NCBI GenBank assembly: GCA_019722365.1
Contig: JADFUC010001403.1
Coordinates: 1-64,000, forward strand
Length of the DNA stretch: 64,000 bases
Direction: 5' to 3'
Source of the DNA: Lithospermum erythrorhizon
Taxonomy: Eukaryota; Streptophyta; Magnoliopsida; Boraginales; Boraginaceae
The notes beneath the pieces are model-generated. The model was not told the origin of the DNA. It was given only the letters and a program-made list of their open reading frames with translations, and ran no database searches. Position 1 is the stretch's first letter. Each line of letters begins with the position of its first letter. Both the position numbers and the translations under genes were made by a program. Shown piece by piece: positions 1 through 12,398 of this stretch.

Positions 1-859
1 ACTTCAATCTACCCCAATTCCAACACTCTAAACAATTTCTAATCAATCCAATAATTAATTTCCCAACTAATTAATCCATTTCTAACAACCTTTAATCAAA
101 AACCCAAATATTAATCAACTTACAAAATCCTACCTCAACATACTCTCTTCCAATCAACATCAAAATCACAACTTATACTCCAAAATAACTATATTAAGGT
201 CCCATAATATCATAATACAATTTAAAGGAAATTTGAAAAAAGTCAACCTAAAAGTCAACTATCCCATTCAACACATTTCAACCCCAAAAATCGATTATCA
301 TCACTTCTAACCACATAATCCAAGCTTAGATGAGACCTCTATACCATTTATAACTCTCAAAACTCAAAATCATAAAAGTCAACAAAAGTCAAACTTCCAT
401 AACTTATGAAATATCCAACAAGATTCAACCTTTCTTACCTCGACGCTGCAGTAGGATGACAGGGAAGATGAAAACCAACGCTTTTGTGTCTCGAGCCACG
501 TATGAATGGAAGAAACGGAAGAAAAAATTCAAAGCGGTGAGACGCGAACTCGCCAAGACAAGTGAGTATGGACGAAGTTTTGTGATGTTAACGAATAAAG
601 TTGATAAAGATTGCGAGATATTTAGAACGAGCTTAAGCCTCGCTCGCAAAGTTTGGCCCCGATTTCTCCACTTTTCGTACTTAAATCTTAATGAAAACGA
701 TTTCAAATGTGCTATTTCCCGTGACATAAATTACTACACATATAATACTAGTCTCGGTATAACGATTATATTTCGAAAGTATTGATACCATCACCGGGTC
801 CCACCACCAACCTATATATATAATATAATTTAATCGCTTAGGCGTAACGGGTTATTTCA
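1..859 (-). mobile_element. 3' LTR of gypsy element A, cut by window edge
   Basis: Positions 1-170 repeat almost word for word at 6613-6770, and the right end (GTTATTTCA at 851-859) matches the right end of the second copy at 7014. Read on the minus strand this is the LTR start, TGAAATAACCCG. The polypurine tract lies just inside at 860-870. The copies differ by indels: about 440 bp present here (roughly 165-610) is missing from the 5' copy. The open frames at 425-785 lie inside the LTR on both strands and resemble nothing I know, so I treat them as chance. The outer end lies before the window. Confidence 0.8.
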
Positions 860-870
860 ATCTACCCACC
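860..870 (-). other. Polypurine tract of element A
   Basis: The minus-strand reading GGTGGGTAGAT lies directly before the LTR start TGAAATAACCCG. This is where plus-strand DNA priming is expected. The equivalent sites are GTAGGGTAGAC in element E (56818-56828) and GGTAGGTAGAT in element C (34445-34454). Placement is by position and composition. Confidence 0.6.
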
Positions 871-3800
871 TAATAAAAATTTCGCCCCGAAATTTCAACT
901 CAACAACCACTCTAAAGGATCACATAATGCAACACGCAATCATACACCATGTGAAACAAAACAACTACAAAAAATTACGTCCTACACGAAAAGTTACGGG
1001 TAACGGCTCCTCATGTCACCTCCTCAACGCGTTGATTCCTCCACAACACTTTCACCAAGGTCACCACCTTGTTCCTCAATGCCTTTTCCTTCCGATCAAG
1101 AATTCTCACCGGCCTCAAAGTAGATCCTCCTTAAGTTCCAATCGTATCGAGCCAAGAATGCGATTCATCCAATATACTTCCTAGTAAAGACACATGGAAT
1201 AGGATTACAGAATTCTATCCAAATCCGTAGGCAACGCCAAACAATAAGCCAAGTATCCCACTCTCGCCAAAAATCAAAATCCATCCGACGTAACGGGCAC
1301 TCAACTTCCCTTTCCTTCCAAACCGCATTACCCCTTTTCCACGGAGATAAGCCCTAAAAATACCTGGGATCACCAACTCTTTGAAACACAACCACTTTGG
1401 CGACGCATCAACATATTTCTTCCGGCTCTTCCTCGCCTGCTTTCGTGTGTCAGCCAGACAACTTGATCCTCTCCCCCACCGACATTTCGACTAACCTTTG
1501 CTCCATAAACCTTCTTTTCTCCCACTTCATTCCAGCAAATCGAGTTCGACACTTCTGCCCATATAACGCCTCAAATGGTGCCATCCCGATGCTAGCATGA
1601 AAACTGTTATTATACGCGAACTCCATTTTCGGCAACTCCTCGTCCCAACTCCCTGAGAAACTCGGAACACACGCTCGAAGCATATCCTCCAAAGTTTGAT
1701 CGTCTCTCCGACACCCATCCGTCTCTGTGGGATGGAAAGCATGTACTCAAAATTAACTCGTCCTCAACGCCTCTTGAAATCCCTCTCCAAACTCTTAAAG
1801 CAAAAACTCGCGATCACGGTCAAAAGATAATTCCATTAATCGGAACCCCACGCAACTTCACAACTGATCAACATATATCTTCGCTAGCCTCTCGTGTCCA
1901 TCGCCTATTTAATCGGTAGAAGCGAGTAGACTTCTCGACAATTTGTCCACGATCATCCAAATTCCATCGTTCCGCCTCGACGATCTAGGAAGTCCAATTA
2001 AGAACTATTTTGTAATGGGTGTTCTCCCACGGCCCATTCAGAACCCAAGGGTCGCAACAAACCCCAGGCGTCTTATGCTCAATCTTCACCTGCTGACAAA
2101 TCAAACACCTCGCGACAAACTCTGCAATCTCTCTTCATTCCAGCCACCAATGAACCAACCTCAAGTCCCGATACATCTTCGTGCTACCCGATGTATGCTA
2201 TAAGGAGCATTATGAGCCTCATCACACCCTCCTCAACTCCTCGTATCATCGCACGAACAACCTACCATTCATTCTCAAAGCACCACTATCATCAACCACG
2301 AAATTCGATCTACCTCCACTCTTCACCTCTTTAATGATATTCTGTAATTTCTCATCTTTTTGCAGAAGCTCCAAGATTCGATAAAAGAGTACAGGTCGAA
2401 ATTTCACATGATCCAGCAACTCACTACTGCTACCAACCTCAAGATCAACTCCAAGTTGCTTCATTTCTACCTTTGGTTCTTTAGTCTTCCCCTTCCTACT
2501 CAAAGCATCAGCTACAACATTCGTCTTCCCCGAGCCGATACTCAATAGTCACATCGCATTCGCCGAGCAAACCCATCCATCTCCTCCCCGCCTCAAATTC
2601 GTGTCTCTCTCGCTCGTGAAGTGCATTTCGACTTTTATGACTGGGTAAAACTCTAACATCTAACCCTATACAAGGCACGCCTCCACAATCTCAGCCAAAA
2701 CAACCGCCGCTAACTGAAGACGGAGTCGCACTTCCTCCTCACGTACCCTCAAATTGCCGAAAGCATAAAGAATCACTCTCCCATTCTCGCATCAACACAC
2801 AACCCAACTCGTGCGACGCATCGCCGTATAATTTTAACCCTTTAAACGGACGATAAGGACAAAATCAAGCAGAGGTCGCCTTCGCCTTCAAGTCTATGAA
2901 AAATCTCTCAAAATCTCATCCCAATAAAGTGAAACACTTTTCCCTGGTGAATCCTTGGCCATCTGAGTCGCAATCAACAAGCAAGCTCCTCGATAAACCT
3001 CCTATAATACCCCGCCAAACCCAAGAAACTCTCACTTCGTCACACTCGGTCGCCCCAATTATCGACATCCTCCACCTTCTCCGGGATCTACTCAAATACC
3101 TTCTACCTCGATACAACATACCTCAAGAACTGCACTTTGCTAACCGTGACCACACTTCGTGAATCCTTGGCATACAACCCGCTAGCTGCCCTTCACCTCT
3201 AACACCACCCGCAGTTGTCTCTCTCGCTCCTCCGCCACTCTAATGTATCGAATATCATCAATGAACACAATCAATTTAACTTATCCAAGAATTTTTAACA
3301 CCCCATCTATTAAATCCATAAATGTCAGCTGGGTGCATACCCAACCCAAATTGCATCACCATAAACTCGCAGAAGGCTCCATACCGATCGAAAGGCCGGT
3401 TTCTAATGTCGCCTCTGCATCCCTCAACCCGGTGATAACCTGATCTTAAATCAATCTTTGAAAAACCGGCATCTCAACTGCCTAATGATCATCTATCCTC
3501 GCAATGGATAACGGTTCTGATAGTCACCTTATTCAATCACCGTCCGTAGTCTATACACAACCTCAATCGCACCATCCTTCACAACACCCCAAGCGCACTT
3601 TACCTGGAAACACTGACCGATGAACCCCTTTATCAAGCAGCTCATGCAACCAGTCTTCAACTCTCTAACTCGGAGCTATTCTATACGACGCAATAGAAAT
3701 CAAGGGGTACCTCGGAACTACCTTGATCGAAAACTCCACTTCCCTCACCGGGCGGTAACCTGCATGCATCCTCGAAAAACATCAACATACTCACAGACAA

Positions 3801-4932
3801 CACGAACATCCTCCAATTTGCTCTCCTCTCTCTCCAAGTCGACCACATACCTGCCAAACCCAACACAACCTTTCTTCATCAACTTCCTCGTCTCGCGGCT
3901 CCAAATGAAATTCAAGCAGATCTCTCCCAACCCCACAAACACATCTGGCCCACCTTGACCAAGAAAGATGATCTCCTTAATGGCAATGATATTAGCGATG
4001 TCTCCCCAACCAAATTCATACCCAAAATAAGATCAAAGTATACTAACTCAAACCAAGTAGTCCACAACAAGCAACTAATCATTCACACCTCAAAGGACAA
4101 TCCCTAGTGGACATACCTAACCTCAAATGCACCTCCCTACCGGGTGCTACGATACTAAAAACGACTGATCCTGATTTACCGGACCATCCTCCCATGAGAT
4201 CTCCAACTGGCTGTCCACTAGTACCAACCGACTCCCCTGCTGCCCCTCTACCGGCTTCAGTTACTAATCTATCTCGACCTTCGCCGCAACATTCCTCAAC
4301 TCATGAAAACTAAATGGGTCATCAATGATACCCCTAAGTGGCGGACTCCCAACTCAACCCATCACAAATCTCTTAATCTCTGTCACTGATGCACCGGTAC
4401 AGGACACAACTCACTAAACCGCTTTCTCATACCCCTCAAAAAAGATCTACTACCCCGAGTCAACATGTTCAAATCTCTCTCCATAAGCAATGAGCATGTG
4501 GGTACTGCATTTATTCCTTTAACAACTCCACAAAGCCTTCCTAAGACACAAGCGTCCTCTCTAGCCACAAAAGATCGCACAAATTATTCCCACTACCACG
4601 AGCACCCCTCCACGTAGCGTCTATGGGCAATGATCCACACCCCTCAGCCCACTCTATGCCCATCGCCTCAATATAGCCCATGTCTCTAAGTAATGAACAC
4701 ACCCCCACAAAGTACTAACTCAAGAATTTCGGGGATCTCTCTTCTGGCCTACTCCGAAAGCACTTCTCGCAAGTACGTCGCCTAACCGTATCTACCCCTG
4801 TGGCATCCTCACGCCTAGTGGAAAAATGAAAGAAAAGATTCAGACCCACAAAAACTCAAATATCAACAACTCTAATTAACTTAGACCTAAAGTACATAAC
4901 CACACCTGAATTGCTGTAAGATATGAAACCTA

Positions 4933-4945
4933 GGCTCTGATACCA
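4933..4945 (-). other. Primer binding site of element A (initiator Met tRNA type)
   Basis: The minus strand reads TGGTATCAGAGCC, the classic plant retrotransposon site complementary to the 3' end of initiator methionine tRNA. It sits a few bases from the inner end of the 5' LTR and fixes both the orientation and the LTR/internal boundary of element A. Confidence 0.85.
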
Positions 4946-4947
4946 AA

Positions 4948-7014
4948 ATTAGACGACCGCCCCAGTCGGACGCCCGAGGTTAATCGCCCAAGCTTCAGAC
5001 ACTGTAGTCACTCAAATCGATGATGACTCAATTTGAAAAGATTCACTTGTTCTTAAATAAACCCAATAGATTAAAACATGATCCGGTAATAGTCAGCTTT
5101 AAAATAATCCATCGTGGTATTTCCTAACCACACAACACAACCATATATACAACAACTGGCCAAAGTACAATGACAAACTAGATACGCATGAAATCTCAAA
5201 ATACAACAATATACATTCCAAACTACAACCAAAACAACAAAAAGAAGACTGTGAGGATCTACGGCCACCCGTCTCTCACCTAAGCACTCAAACCCGATCA
5301 CACGAACGAATCCGTGATGCACCACCACAACCCGCACAAATAAAAATGCCGCCCATAACGACAATGGTAAACCGCTGCTTAAAGTGAGTACTTATCTCAA
5401 GAGTGAAAATTAACCCACACCCACTCGTAGCTGCAGAACATAATGTATTATGAATTTTTTTTCGCATCACTACACGATCTAAGGCCATTATAAATTGAGA
5501 ATATCATTAGCGAGTTCATAATCATGTCGACATCATGAAAGCAAATAATAATTTATATTATAATTATCATAAATTTATAGGCCCAATCTACTAACAATTC
5601 ATAGTCTAACAAAGAACACATACAAATCCTACTAATCATGCATCTCAAAGAAATATGGCACACGGCCCAAATAAGACCACAACTCTACCAACAACACTAG
5701 TACTACTCTAATCCTACAACTAAACAACTCAATCAACTCAAGATTATCAACTCCAATCAACTCAACATCATCAACTCAACAACTCAATGAATTCAACTCC
5801 AATCAACTTAACAACGCAACAACTCAACATGAACCCGATTTCTACAACTAAGGCGCCTGTGAATCAACCTCAACCTATTGTGAGAAAAATTATGCCCGGC
5901 CGACATAAGCTAAACATCACACTCGTGAACGAGGGCAAATACATCACACTCATATCAAGTACAAGTGCCACTACATCACGCTTATACCGGCACAAGGCCA
6001 TTACAACACACTCACACCGGCATGGGCTACTAAACCGGTAATACAACTCATCATATCAAAAACCCATAAACAACTCATCTAATGTCCATCCAACCAACAA
6101 CATCCTCGAATTCCCAAACGATCAACACAACTCGAAATCAACTCACCATACACAAAAAGAAGCAACACAAACATATATAAATAACATGCTCACAATTATA
6201 ATCAAATTCAACACATTCACGAGGAAACTAAATTAATCTACACCTCAAGGAAGTTAAATACTCACTGCTAACAATAATACGAACGTCCCCGCCTAATCAA
6301 CAATTCAAAGCCGTTTCCCACGATCCGCGCCTAATCATAACATCCGCAGAAAACAAGCAATTACTACTTACTACAGCCTTAATCCCATTTTTAGTTTCAC
6401 TTAACAATTCCATTTTAGAGGTTTGTGTCAACAACTACTCAACTTAAGGTTTCAACTTAACCCTTAACACGCTTTAGTTTTTATTTCGAACTAGCAACAA
6501 AATTTACCTATCATCTTAACAACTCTAGGTGAAAATATTACTACACGCCATGAACGACTAATAAACGGTGAAAACTCCGACCACCCCAACACTAATCAAT
6601 CTCGGCCCCCTCCTTCTACCCCAATTCCAACACTCTAAACAATTTCTAATCAATCGAACAATCAATTCCCTAACTAATTAATCCATTTCTAACAATCATT
6701 AATCAAAAACCTAAATATTAATCAACTTACAAAATCCTACCTCAACATACTGTCTTCCAATCAACACATACCCAAATATTTAGGAAACGACCTTAAGCCT
6801 CGCTTATTCAAAGCGATTTATCCACTTTTCGCATTCTTAAATCTTAGTAGAAAACAATTTCAAACGTGCTATTTCTCGAAATTACTACACATATAATACT
6901 AGTCCTTGATAACGATTATATTTCAATGTATCGATACCATCATCTAAGCAACGCACCACCAACCTATATATATATAATATACCCTAATCAAGCAGCATAA
7001 TCTAAGTTATTTCA
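4948..7014 (-). mobile_element. 5' LTR of gypsy element A
   Basis: The inner end adjoins the primer site. The outer end at 7014 (TTATTTCA) matches 859 in the other LTR, and the flank turns at once into LINE sequence at 7015. The first 30 bases from the inner end carry a GC-rich CCGCCCCAGTCGG/CGCCCGAGG block that recurs at the same place in other gypsy LTRs here. A low-complexity run of CAACTCAAT-type repeats lies at about 5710-5830, and degenerate repeats (CGGCACAAGGCC type) at about 5890-6030. This copy has lost about 440 bp relative to the 3' LTR. The frame at 5787-6041 spans these repeats and is not a gene. Confidence 0.8.
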
Positions 7015-8476
7015 CGTCAGACAGATCCAAATTGCCATGCGTGTGCCTACAGAGGTACGCGAAGTCTTTGGTGGTCCAACCTACAACGCAGAGATTGGGC
7101 GAGGCTTTTCATAGTATAAATGTCAGCGGGAAGAGCTGGGGAATCGACGATTGGCAAAGGAGTTTTACAAGCATTATCAGCGAAAGTTAGTAAGGACGCG
7201 TGTGGATGCTTTCTCTCGTATATTTCTCAAGCATAGGACGTTTCCTCCCCCCCTTCCCCGCTCTTAATGCGGCTACATTTGTCTTTAGTCCCGAAGGTAG
7301 ATCATCCTAGTACTATCGTGGAGTATAGCTCATCTCCTCGTGAATGTTTATAAGGCCATTATCGTAATTTTACGAGAAGTGATGAGTTGGTCTTACGTGA
7401 GTTATTGTCTCCTTCTAAGTCCGTTTTTATACCCAGGAGAGTATTAGTGATAGCAAGAAAGCATTGGTAGAGTCAGCAGTAGGTATCATAAGTGAGGATT
7501 GGTTCCAAGGCCGTTAATAAAGCCGATGGGCCGCGGACCGGTATGTCAAGTACGGCCCCTGCAGGTTTATCTTTGCTGCGCTTCTACATTACTGTAGCAA
7601 ATTTTTCATCAATCCGAACGGTAATTAAGTATCGGTTTTACAAGAGTCTATGCTCTCGGCTACCTGGTGATCCTATTTTCGTATTTGTTTATTTTGGTGT
7701 CGAGACTTTCAATGGCCTTATTAGAAACGCGAGTTCTAGTTTTCAGTTCAAGTTTCATCTCAAGTGTCACATTGGGTAGTACTAAGTACGCAGTTTTGGT
7801 GGAACGATACGGTACTTGCTTTAGCCGACATGGGTAGTTTTAAGGCCGTCATGAAAACATTTGCCTGCTTTTGGTGATCTCACCGGGTCAACCTTAATTG
7901 TTATAAGAGTAAGATCTTTTGGAGTAATTCTCGTGTCATAGGGTCTCGCCGCCGATTACATGGAGATGTCCGGGCGTACTCTTCCCATGAACTATTTGGG
8001 GATCTTTTAGCATCTAAAAAGTTTGACACACGCAGGATTACAAGTGGCTTTGTGAAGAGGATTTTGAGCGATCGTGTGTCGATACCAAGGCATCCTCGAA
8101 GCTTGTATGAGGGCCGGTGCCTAATGGTGTCTTCATTTCGTATGCAAAATTTGGAGCGCACCTCCTCTCCTAAATACGCGCAGGCCGGTAAGAAAGTCGA
8201 GGTGTGCTTCCCCTGTGGAGCGCGTAAGGTCGAGGGATCTTTATAGAGCCAAATTTTCCCTTTAGTACCGTGTGTTTTCCTTGGGCGGCGGGGGGTTTGG
8301 GCTTCGCGATAAAGCTGGATCGAATCCAGTCCTCATAGTGTAAGCTAATTTGGAATATTACAACAAAGCATGACATTCTCTGGTTCAGCTGGGCGACATA
8401 ATGAAAGCAGTGGGAATCTATCTAGATTTATAAAGGAAGGATGGCGAATTGCTCTCGGGAAGAAGATTCTCAAGGT
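7015..8476 (+). pseudogene. LINE G, 5'-truncated ORF2 reverse transcriptase remnant
   Basis: Across shifting plus-strand frames the translation follows an L1-type plant LINE. There is PKVDHPSTIVEY at about 7295-7335, then LLSPSKS and FIPRRV at about 7405-7445. Stretches resembling the post-catalytic RT region (GSFKAV, MKTFACF) lie at 7835-7870, and a glycine-rich GGGLGF segment typical of the region before the LINE C-terminal zinc domain at about 8290. Stops and frameshifts are frequent. The left end abuts element A's LTR at 7014 and the right end is broken by a gypsy LTR at 8477. The 3' part appears to resume near 10990. Confidence 0.65.
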
Positions 8477-10776
8477 TGTAACAACCCACCCTGCGCCGGC
8501 CGCCCGAGGCTTAAGATCATCAACAACCTCGTATACCAAAGTCAAGAATCACGGATAACAACAACACAAAATGGCTTCATTTCATATTAACAATAATAAT
8601 ACTCTTTAGTCTATCGGGGTGAACTAACAACACACCCCTAAAACACATCATCAACATAAACATACATCAACCTGAATAATACAACCAAACAATACATAAC
8701 ATACTCCCCACAATACATCATAATAGTAGTATGGTCATACATGACCCCTCAATGCACAACATCTAAATTCTAGAAAACATAACAAGAAAAGGAAATATCA
8801 GAGAAGGATCACAGAATTCCTTGCCTCACTCCACGCATCTTAATCCGCTAGCTATCAATCCAGCCTCAGCTAACCTCGGCGATCACTCCTAGAAACCTAG
8901 GCATAAAACGCCCGCCCATAGAGAATATGGAGTAAAACATAAAAAGACAATAATTCAAAATACCATTAACGTATCCAACTACATATAATCATATTTCTAT
9001 ATGTTATATTATGTATAAACATTAATAAGGCTAGTCAATGAACATCTACTCCCATATTACATAGTAACCTCTTATTCAACATCACTACGAGATCAACATA
9101 ACACTCCACACATATATTCATAACCATCAACAACGCATAATCAAATATTCATTCAAATAAAACAACACAATCAATAATGGTTAGTCCAACAAAATACATA
9201 ACATCAAAACCTCCATCCACCAACCACACATCCACCAATACACACATCTCCCACACATATATATACATCACAATCCTCCCGACCGAGGCTACCCCCTCAA
9301 TATGCATATCACACCAAACCTCCTTAAAATATCTCGTGGCTACCCCCCCCACAATATGCATATCACACCAAACCTCCCTTGGTCGAGGCTACCCCCTCAA
9401 TGTATATATCATTTCACCCAAATCAACCTGCAAAAGAATACACACGCCCAACCACAAACAATACAAGTCATTACGCAACACAACACACACAACACTCTCT
9501 CGTAGTAGGTCCACAACAACTACAACAACTTCATAAAATCAATCCCAATAACTCAATATAAATTCAAATATAAACTACACGACAAACACACGCCAAATAT
9601 AAATCCATAATATATATGAAAGGTCTTATCAGGAGATTTGTACTCACTCGAGCAAAAAGCAACTAAAATATCTCTAGGCAGTCCACGTGCCAGGCTCAAC
9701 TCCTATCCAAAGAAATTATTTGCGTTATTTTACTTTCCGTTTAATAACCTCCTTTTATATATATTAAATTGCAAATAAAGATCAAATATAATCCAATAAT
9801 TCTGGTATAATGACCCTAGTTCAAAATATAGTAAAATGGTCTAAAGATTCTGCCCGAATATTTTTATGCAATAAAACTATATTTTTCTTCATTTAAATCC
9901 CTATTATTATTATTATTCTAGATCTCATAATTCAAAATAAATATCAAATTAATTTTAAAATTTCCAAACTTTGAATATTTTGTATTTCATACCTTTGAGG
10001 TTTTTGAAAAGATACAACTTCGCATTTATAATCTCGAAATAATTTATTTTGGTTTAAATATCATTTCTAGTAATTAAATCACCAAAATAGTAAACAAATT
10101 CTAAAAATTCCAAATTTTGGTGAGAATGTCGACTTACAGTAGCTAATCCCAGTAAAATACTCAATTGAATTATTTTCCAAAATTTATATTTGTTTCCATT
10201 TGTATATCATTTCTACCATTTAACTTCCAAAATTTTATAGCAAATACAAAACAACTTCTAAATCAAAACCTTCTTATATAGGTCAACTCCATATAACAAC
10301 ACTTACTTAAAAACAGAATTTTATAATTTTTGAAACATATTTACTATTTATTTTCTATTTCTTATATAAAAACTGAGATTAAATAGGAAAAAAATAAAAC
10401 TCATACATAATATAGCTATCTCTCACGATATAATTCCTAAAAAATATTATTATAATATTTGGTCATAATAAAATAAGGTTCTAAATCTACCATAAACTAC
10501 ATAAAGATTCAATCTTTTAATATAATATTCATTTTTTCTAACTTTTCAAATTATAAAATAATATAACATATCATATGTATATTCTAAGACATGAAAAGAA
10601 GAGCTTAAGAGTTGTATCATACATATCTTAGATGCTTAGATGATTGTAGGAATACTTAGCGCTTTGAAATTGTCTCGAGTATTTCACAAGATGTTAAGTG
10701 AAAAAAATATCAAAGCGATTAGATGACGTCACCAAATAGAAGAAAAAGATAGTGATCATGCAAGATATTTAAGGCG
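8477..10776 (-). mobile_element. Gypsy LTR (probably solo) inserted in LINE G; right end uncertain
   Basis: The left end TGTAACAACCC and a following CCGGCCGCCCGAGG block match the inner LTR ends of the other gypsy elements here. The stretch near 9681-9760 (CAACTCCTATCCAAAGAAAT) is nearly the same as 20985-21060 in the solo LTR at 19633-22129, with the same orientation. A degenerate tandem repeat (CCAAACCTCC...GAGGCTACCCCCTCAAT) lies at about 9270-9410. The right end is not clear. The five bases before the left end, AAGGT (8472-8476), recur at 10777-10781, which I use as a tentative limit. Frames at 9149-9561 read through these repeats and are not genes. A short ATT microsatellite lies at about 9903-9918. 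Confidence 0.55.
9270..9410. repeat. Degenerate tandem repeat inside the 8477 gypsy LTR
   Basis: A unit of about 60-70 bp containing GAGGCTACCCCCTCAAT, ATGCATATCACACC and AAACCTCC occurs about three times with small changes. A relative of this block, with CCTCCCGACCGAGGCTAC, is at about 20430-20510 in the solo LTR. This is an LTR-internal repeat, not a host minisatellite. Confidence 0.6.
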
Positions 10777-10989
10777 AAGGTTATCTTTAATAAAGTAGGT
10801 TTTAGGTCCCGTTTGATGCGGTGTTTTATTTCTCCATATTTGGTCATTAAATTTAAGGAAAATGATCCTAAATATATTATTATCCGCATAACAAAATACT
10901 ACTCCTTTAATACTCATCTCTGTATATCTATTTTACTCCGAAAATAGTTATACTATATTCTAGTCATACCATTGTCATTTCATTTAACG
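10777..10989. other. Unassigned AT-rich stretch
   Basis: I see no coding signal. The sequence GGTCCCGTTTGATGCGGTG at about 10804 looks like the end of a small hAT-type element, but I found no matching inverted end, so I do not call one. It lies between the gypsy LTR and the 3' part of LINE G. Confidence 0.3.
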
Positions 10990-11937
10990 TTATTTCATTA
11001 GGACCACTTTTGTTCGCAAGTATTCTCGTCAGAAGTCTCGAGACGGCGTGTCAATGTCTTTGCTTTTGATAATCGAGTTGGGGTATATTTGGTCTATTTT
11101 GAGTGCCCAGGAGAGATCCAGCATCCAGCTTCCTAGTGATATTAGTCTAAGAGATGCTCTTCCTTTAAAGTTGCCCGCCGCGGCGAGGCATTCTCAGGTT
11201 ATTGAGGTTAGTCTCGGAGGCTAACCTTCCTGTTTCCTTTATCGATGGATTTTTGATTTTGTTCAAATTACGTAGATTTCAGGGAAAGATATAAGGCCTC
11301 GATCTGAGAAGTTATCTCGACTAAGCGGTTCAGAGAAGTAACATGTACGGGTTAATTACTTGATGTCAAGCCAAGGGAAGCTTCCTACTGTGAGATAGAT
11401 TATCGAGGTGGAGTACGCACGCGAAGCGAAGTTGTGTTTTCTATTCGGATATGTAGACAGATCACTTATTTTTCCATTGTTATTACTCGCCCGTGCTCGG
11501 CTGCCCGCGCTTTTGTGAAGCCGGAGGAGTATAGGAATTTTTGTGTGGCAGGTAGAAAGACAATAGTGTATCAGAATTTAAAGGCCCAAGAGAGGTTGAC
11601 GCAGTGATTTTCATGTGCATGGTTTATGTCATCTGGAAAGAGAGGAACTCTAGGGTGTTTTGTGGGAGCCCAATGAGTGTGGATTCTCTCTATCATAAAA
11701 TTGTTTCCATTGTTCATGATAGAGCTGCTTCACGTAGGTGTCAAGAGAATAGAAGCGAATTAGAGATTTCTTGATCAAGGTCATCAGAGTCATAGTATTT
11801 TTTCGACTTTGTACTTTCGATTTTGTTAGTATGTTCGTTTCTGCTGTTCATTAGTTGTTTGTTATTTCCGGGGTATTCCTCTGATGAGGGTTGTAAAATA
11901 TTTATTTATTGAATAAAGTAACCATTTATTAAAAAAT
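10990..11937 (+). pseudogene. LINE G, 3' part with C-terminal domain, 3' UTR and A-rich tail
   Basis: The plus-strand frame at about 11610-11775 reads FMCMVYVIWKERNSRVF followed by a basic tail and a stop. This is typical of the extreme C-terminus of plant L1 ORF2, after the zinc-binding RVT domain. It is followed by a T-rich 3' UTR with TTGTAAAATATTTATTTATT and AATAAAGT, and by an A-rich end at 11931-11936. The upstream part (10990-11600) is only weakly coding. Direct junction with the next LINE at 11938 is unusual and is noted as a finding. Confidence 0.6.
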
Positions 11938-12398
11938 AACAACTCCCTTATCACTAATAACTCCGACATACAATTACATTGTCGATTATTTTTCTTAAAT
12001 CTTTACAATCCAAAACATCACCTTTTAACATCTTTACAATATTACACAATTACTAATATCACATCTAAACTAACCTCCTCTCAAAATTTGAAATTTATTA
12101 AACCTTTTTCTACTCATGAAGTTAAACAAGCTCTCTTTCAAATGCAACCAACTAAATCCCCCTGGCCCTGATGGTTATCAAGCTTTATTTTTTCAAAATA
12201 ATTGGGATCTAATCGAAAATGAAGTCACTAATACTACTCTCAGTTTTTTAAATAATGGTCAACTTCTGCCTCAATTTAACAATACTTTTATAACTCTTAT
12301 ATCAAAATTGGCAACAAGTGTGTAAATTTTAGCTCCATTAACATCAAGAGGTCTGGCAACAGCTGAATCAATTGCTCACAATACTCAAAACAGCATCT
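11938..12398 (+). pseudogene. LINE H ORF2, N-terminal reverse transcriptase part
   Basis: An open plus-strand frame from 11938 to about 12325 reads, among other things, FQMQPTKSPGPDGYQALFFQ, followed later by FITLISK. The first is the conserved opening block of plant L1 reverse transcriptases. After a stop the frame continues weakly with GLATAESIAHNTQ, resembling the next RT block. The sequence then runs into the copia LTR. This frame is better preserved than LINE G, which suggests a younger or less mutated copy. The remainder of RT reappears at 22855, in the same orientation, after 10.4 kb. Confidence 0.8.

Larger units (their letters stand above)
860..4947 (-). pseudogene. Element A: decayed Ty3/gypsy (chromovirus-like) gag-pol
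   Basis: Read right to left the order is primer site, gag, protease, reverse transcriptase, RNase H, integrase, polypurine tract. The clearest blocks on the minus strand are: the end of integrase (about 1450-1742, with FAYNNSFHASIGMAPFEALY); the RNase H end plus integrase zinc-binding start (2246-2545, VVADALSRKGK); RT (about 2900-3700, including FLRYVVSR near 3120); and the protease-RT linker (3745-3942, GCVGFGRYVVDLEREESKLE, then VDVF). A weak gag block lies at 4383-4580. Motif order and wording fit plant chromoviruses. Frames change every 100-300 bp and stops are common, so no product is expected. Plus-strand frames in the region are complements of these blocks. Confidence 0.85.

Noticed and set aside
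425..785. Overlapping 100-109 codon frames on both strands
   Set aside because: They lie inside the gypsy LTR, oppose each other, and resemble no protein; the other LTR copy has this stretch deleted.
9177..9561. A 119-codon Thr/Ser/His-rich frame and two overlapping frames
   Set aside because: Composition comes from CAACACA-type low-complexity LTR repeats; no start context or domain.
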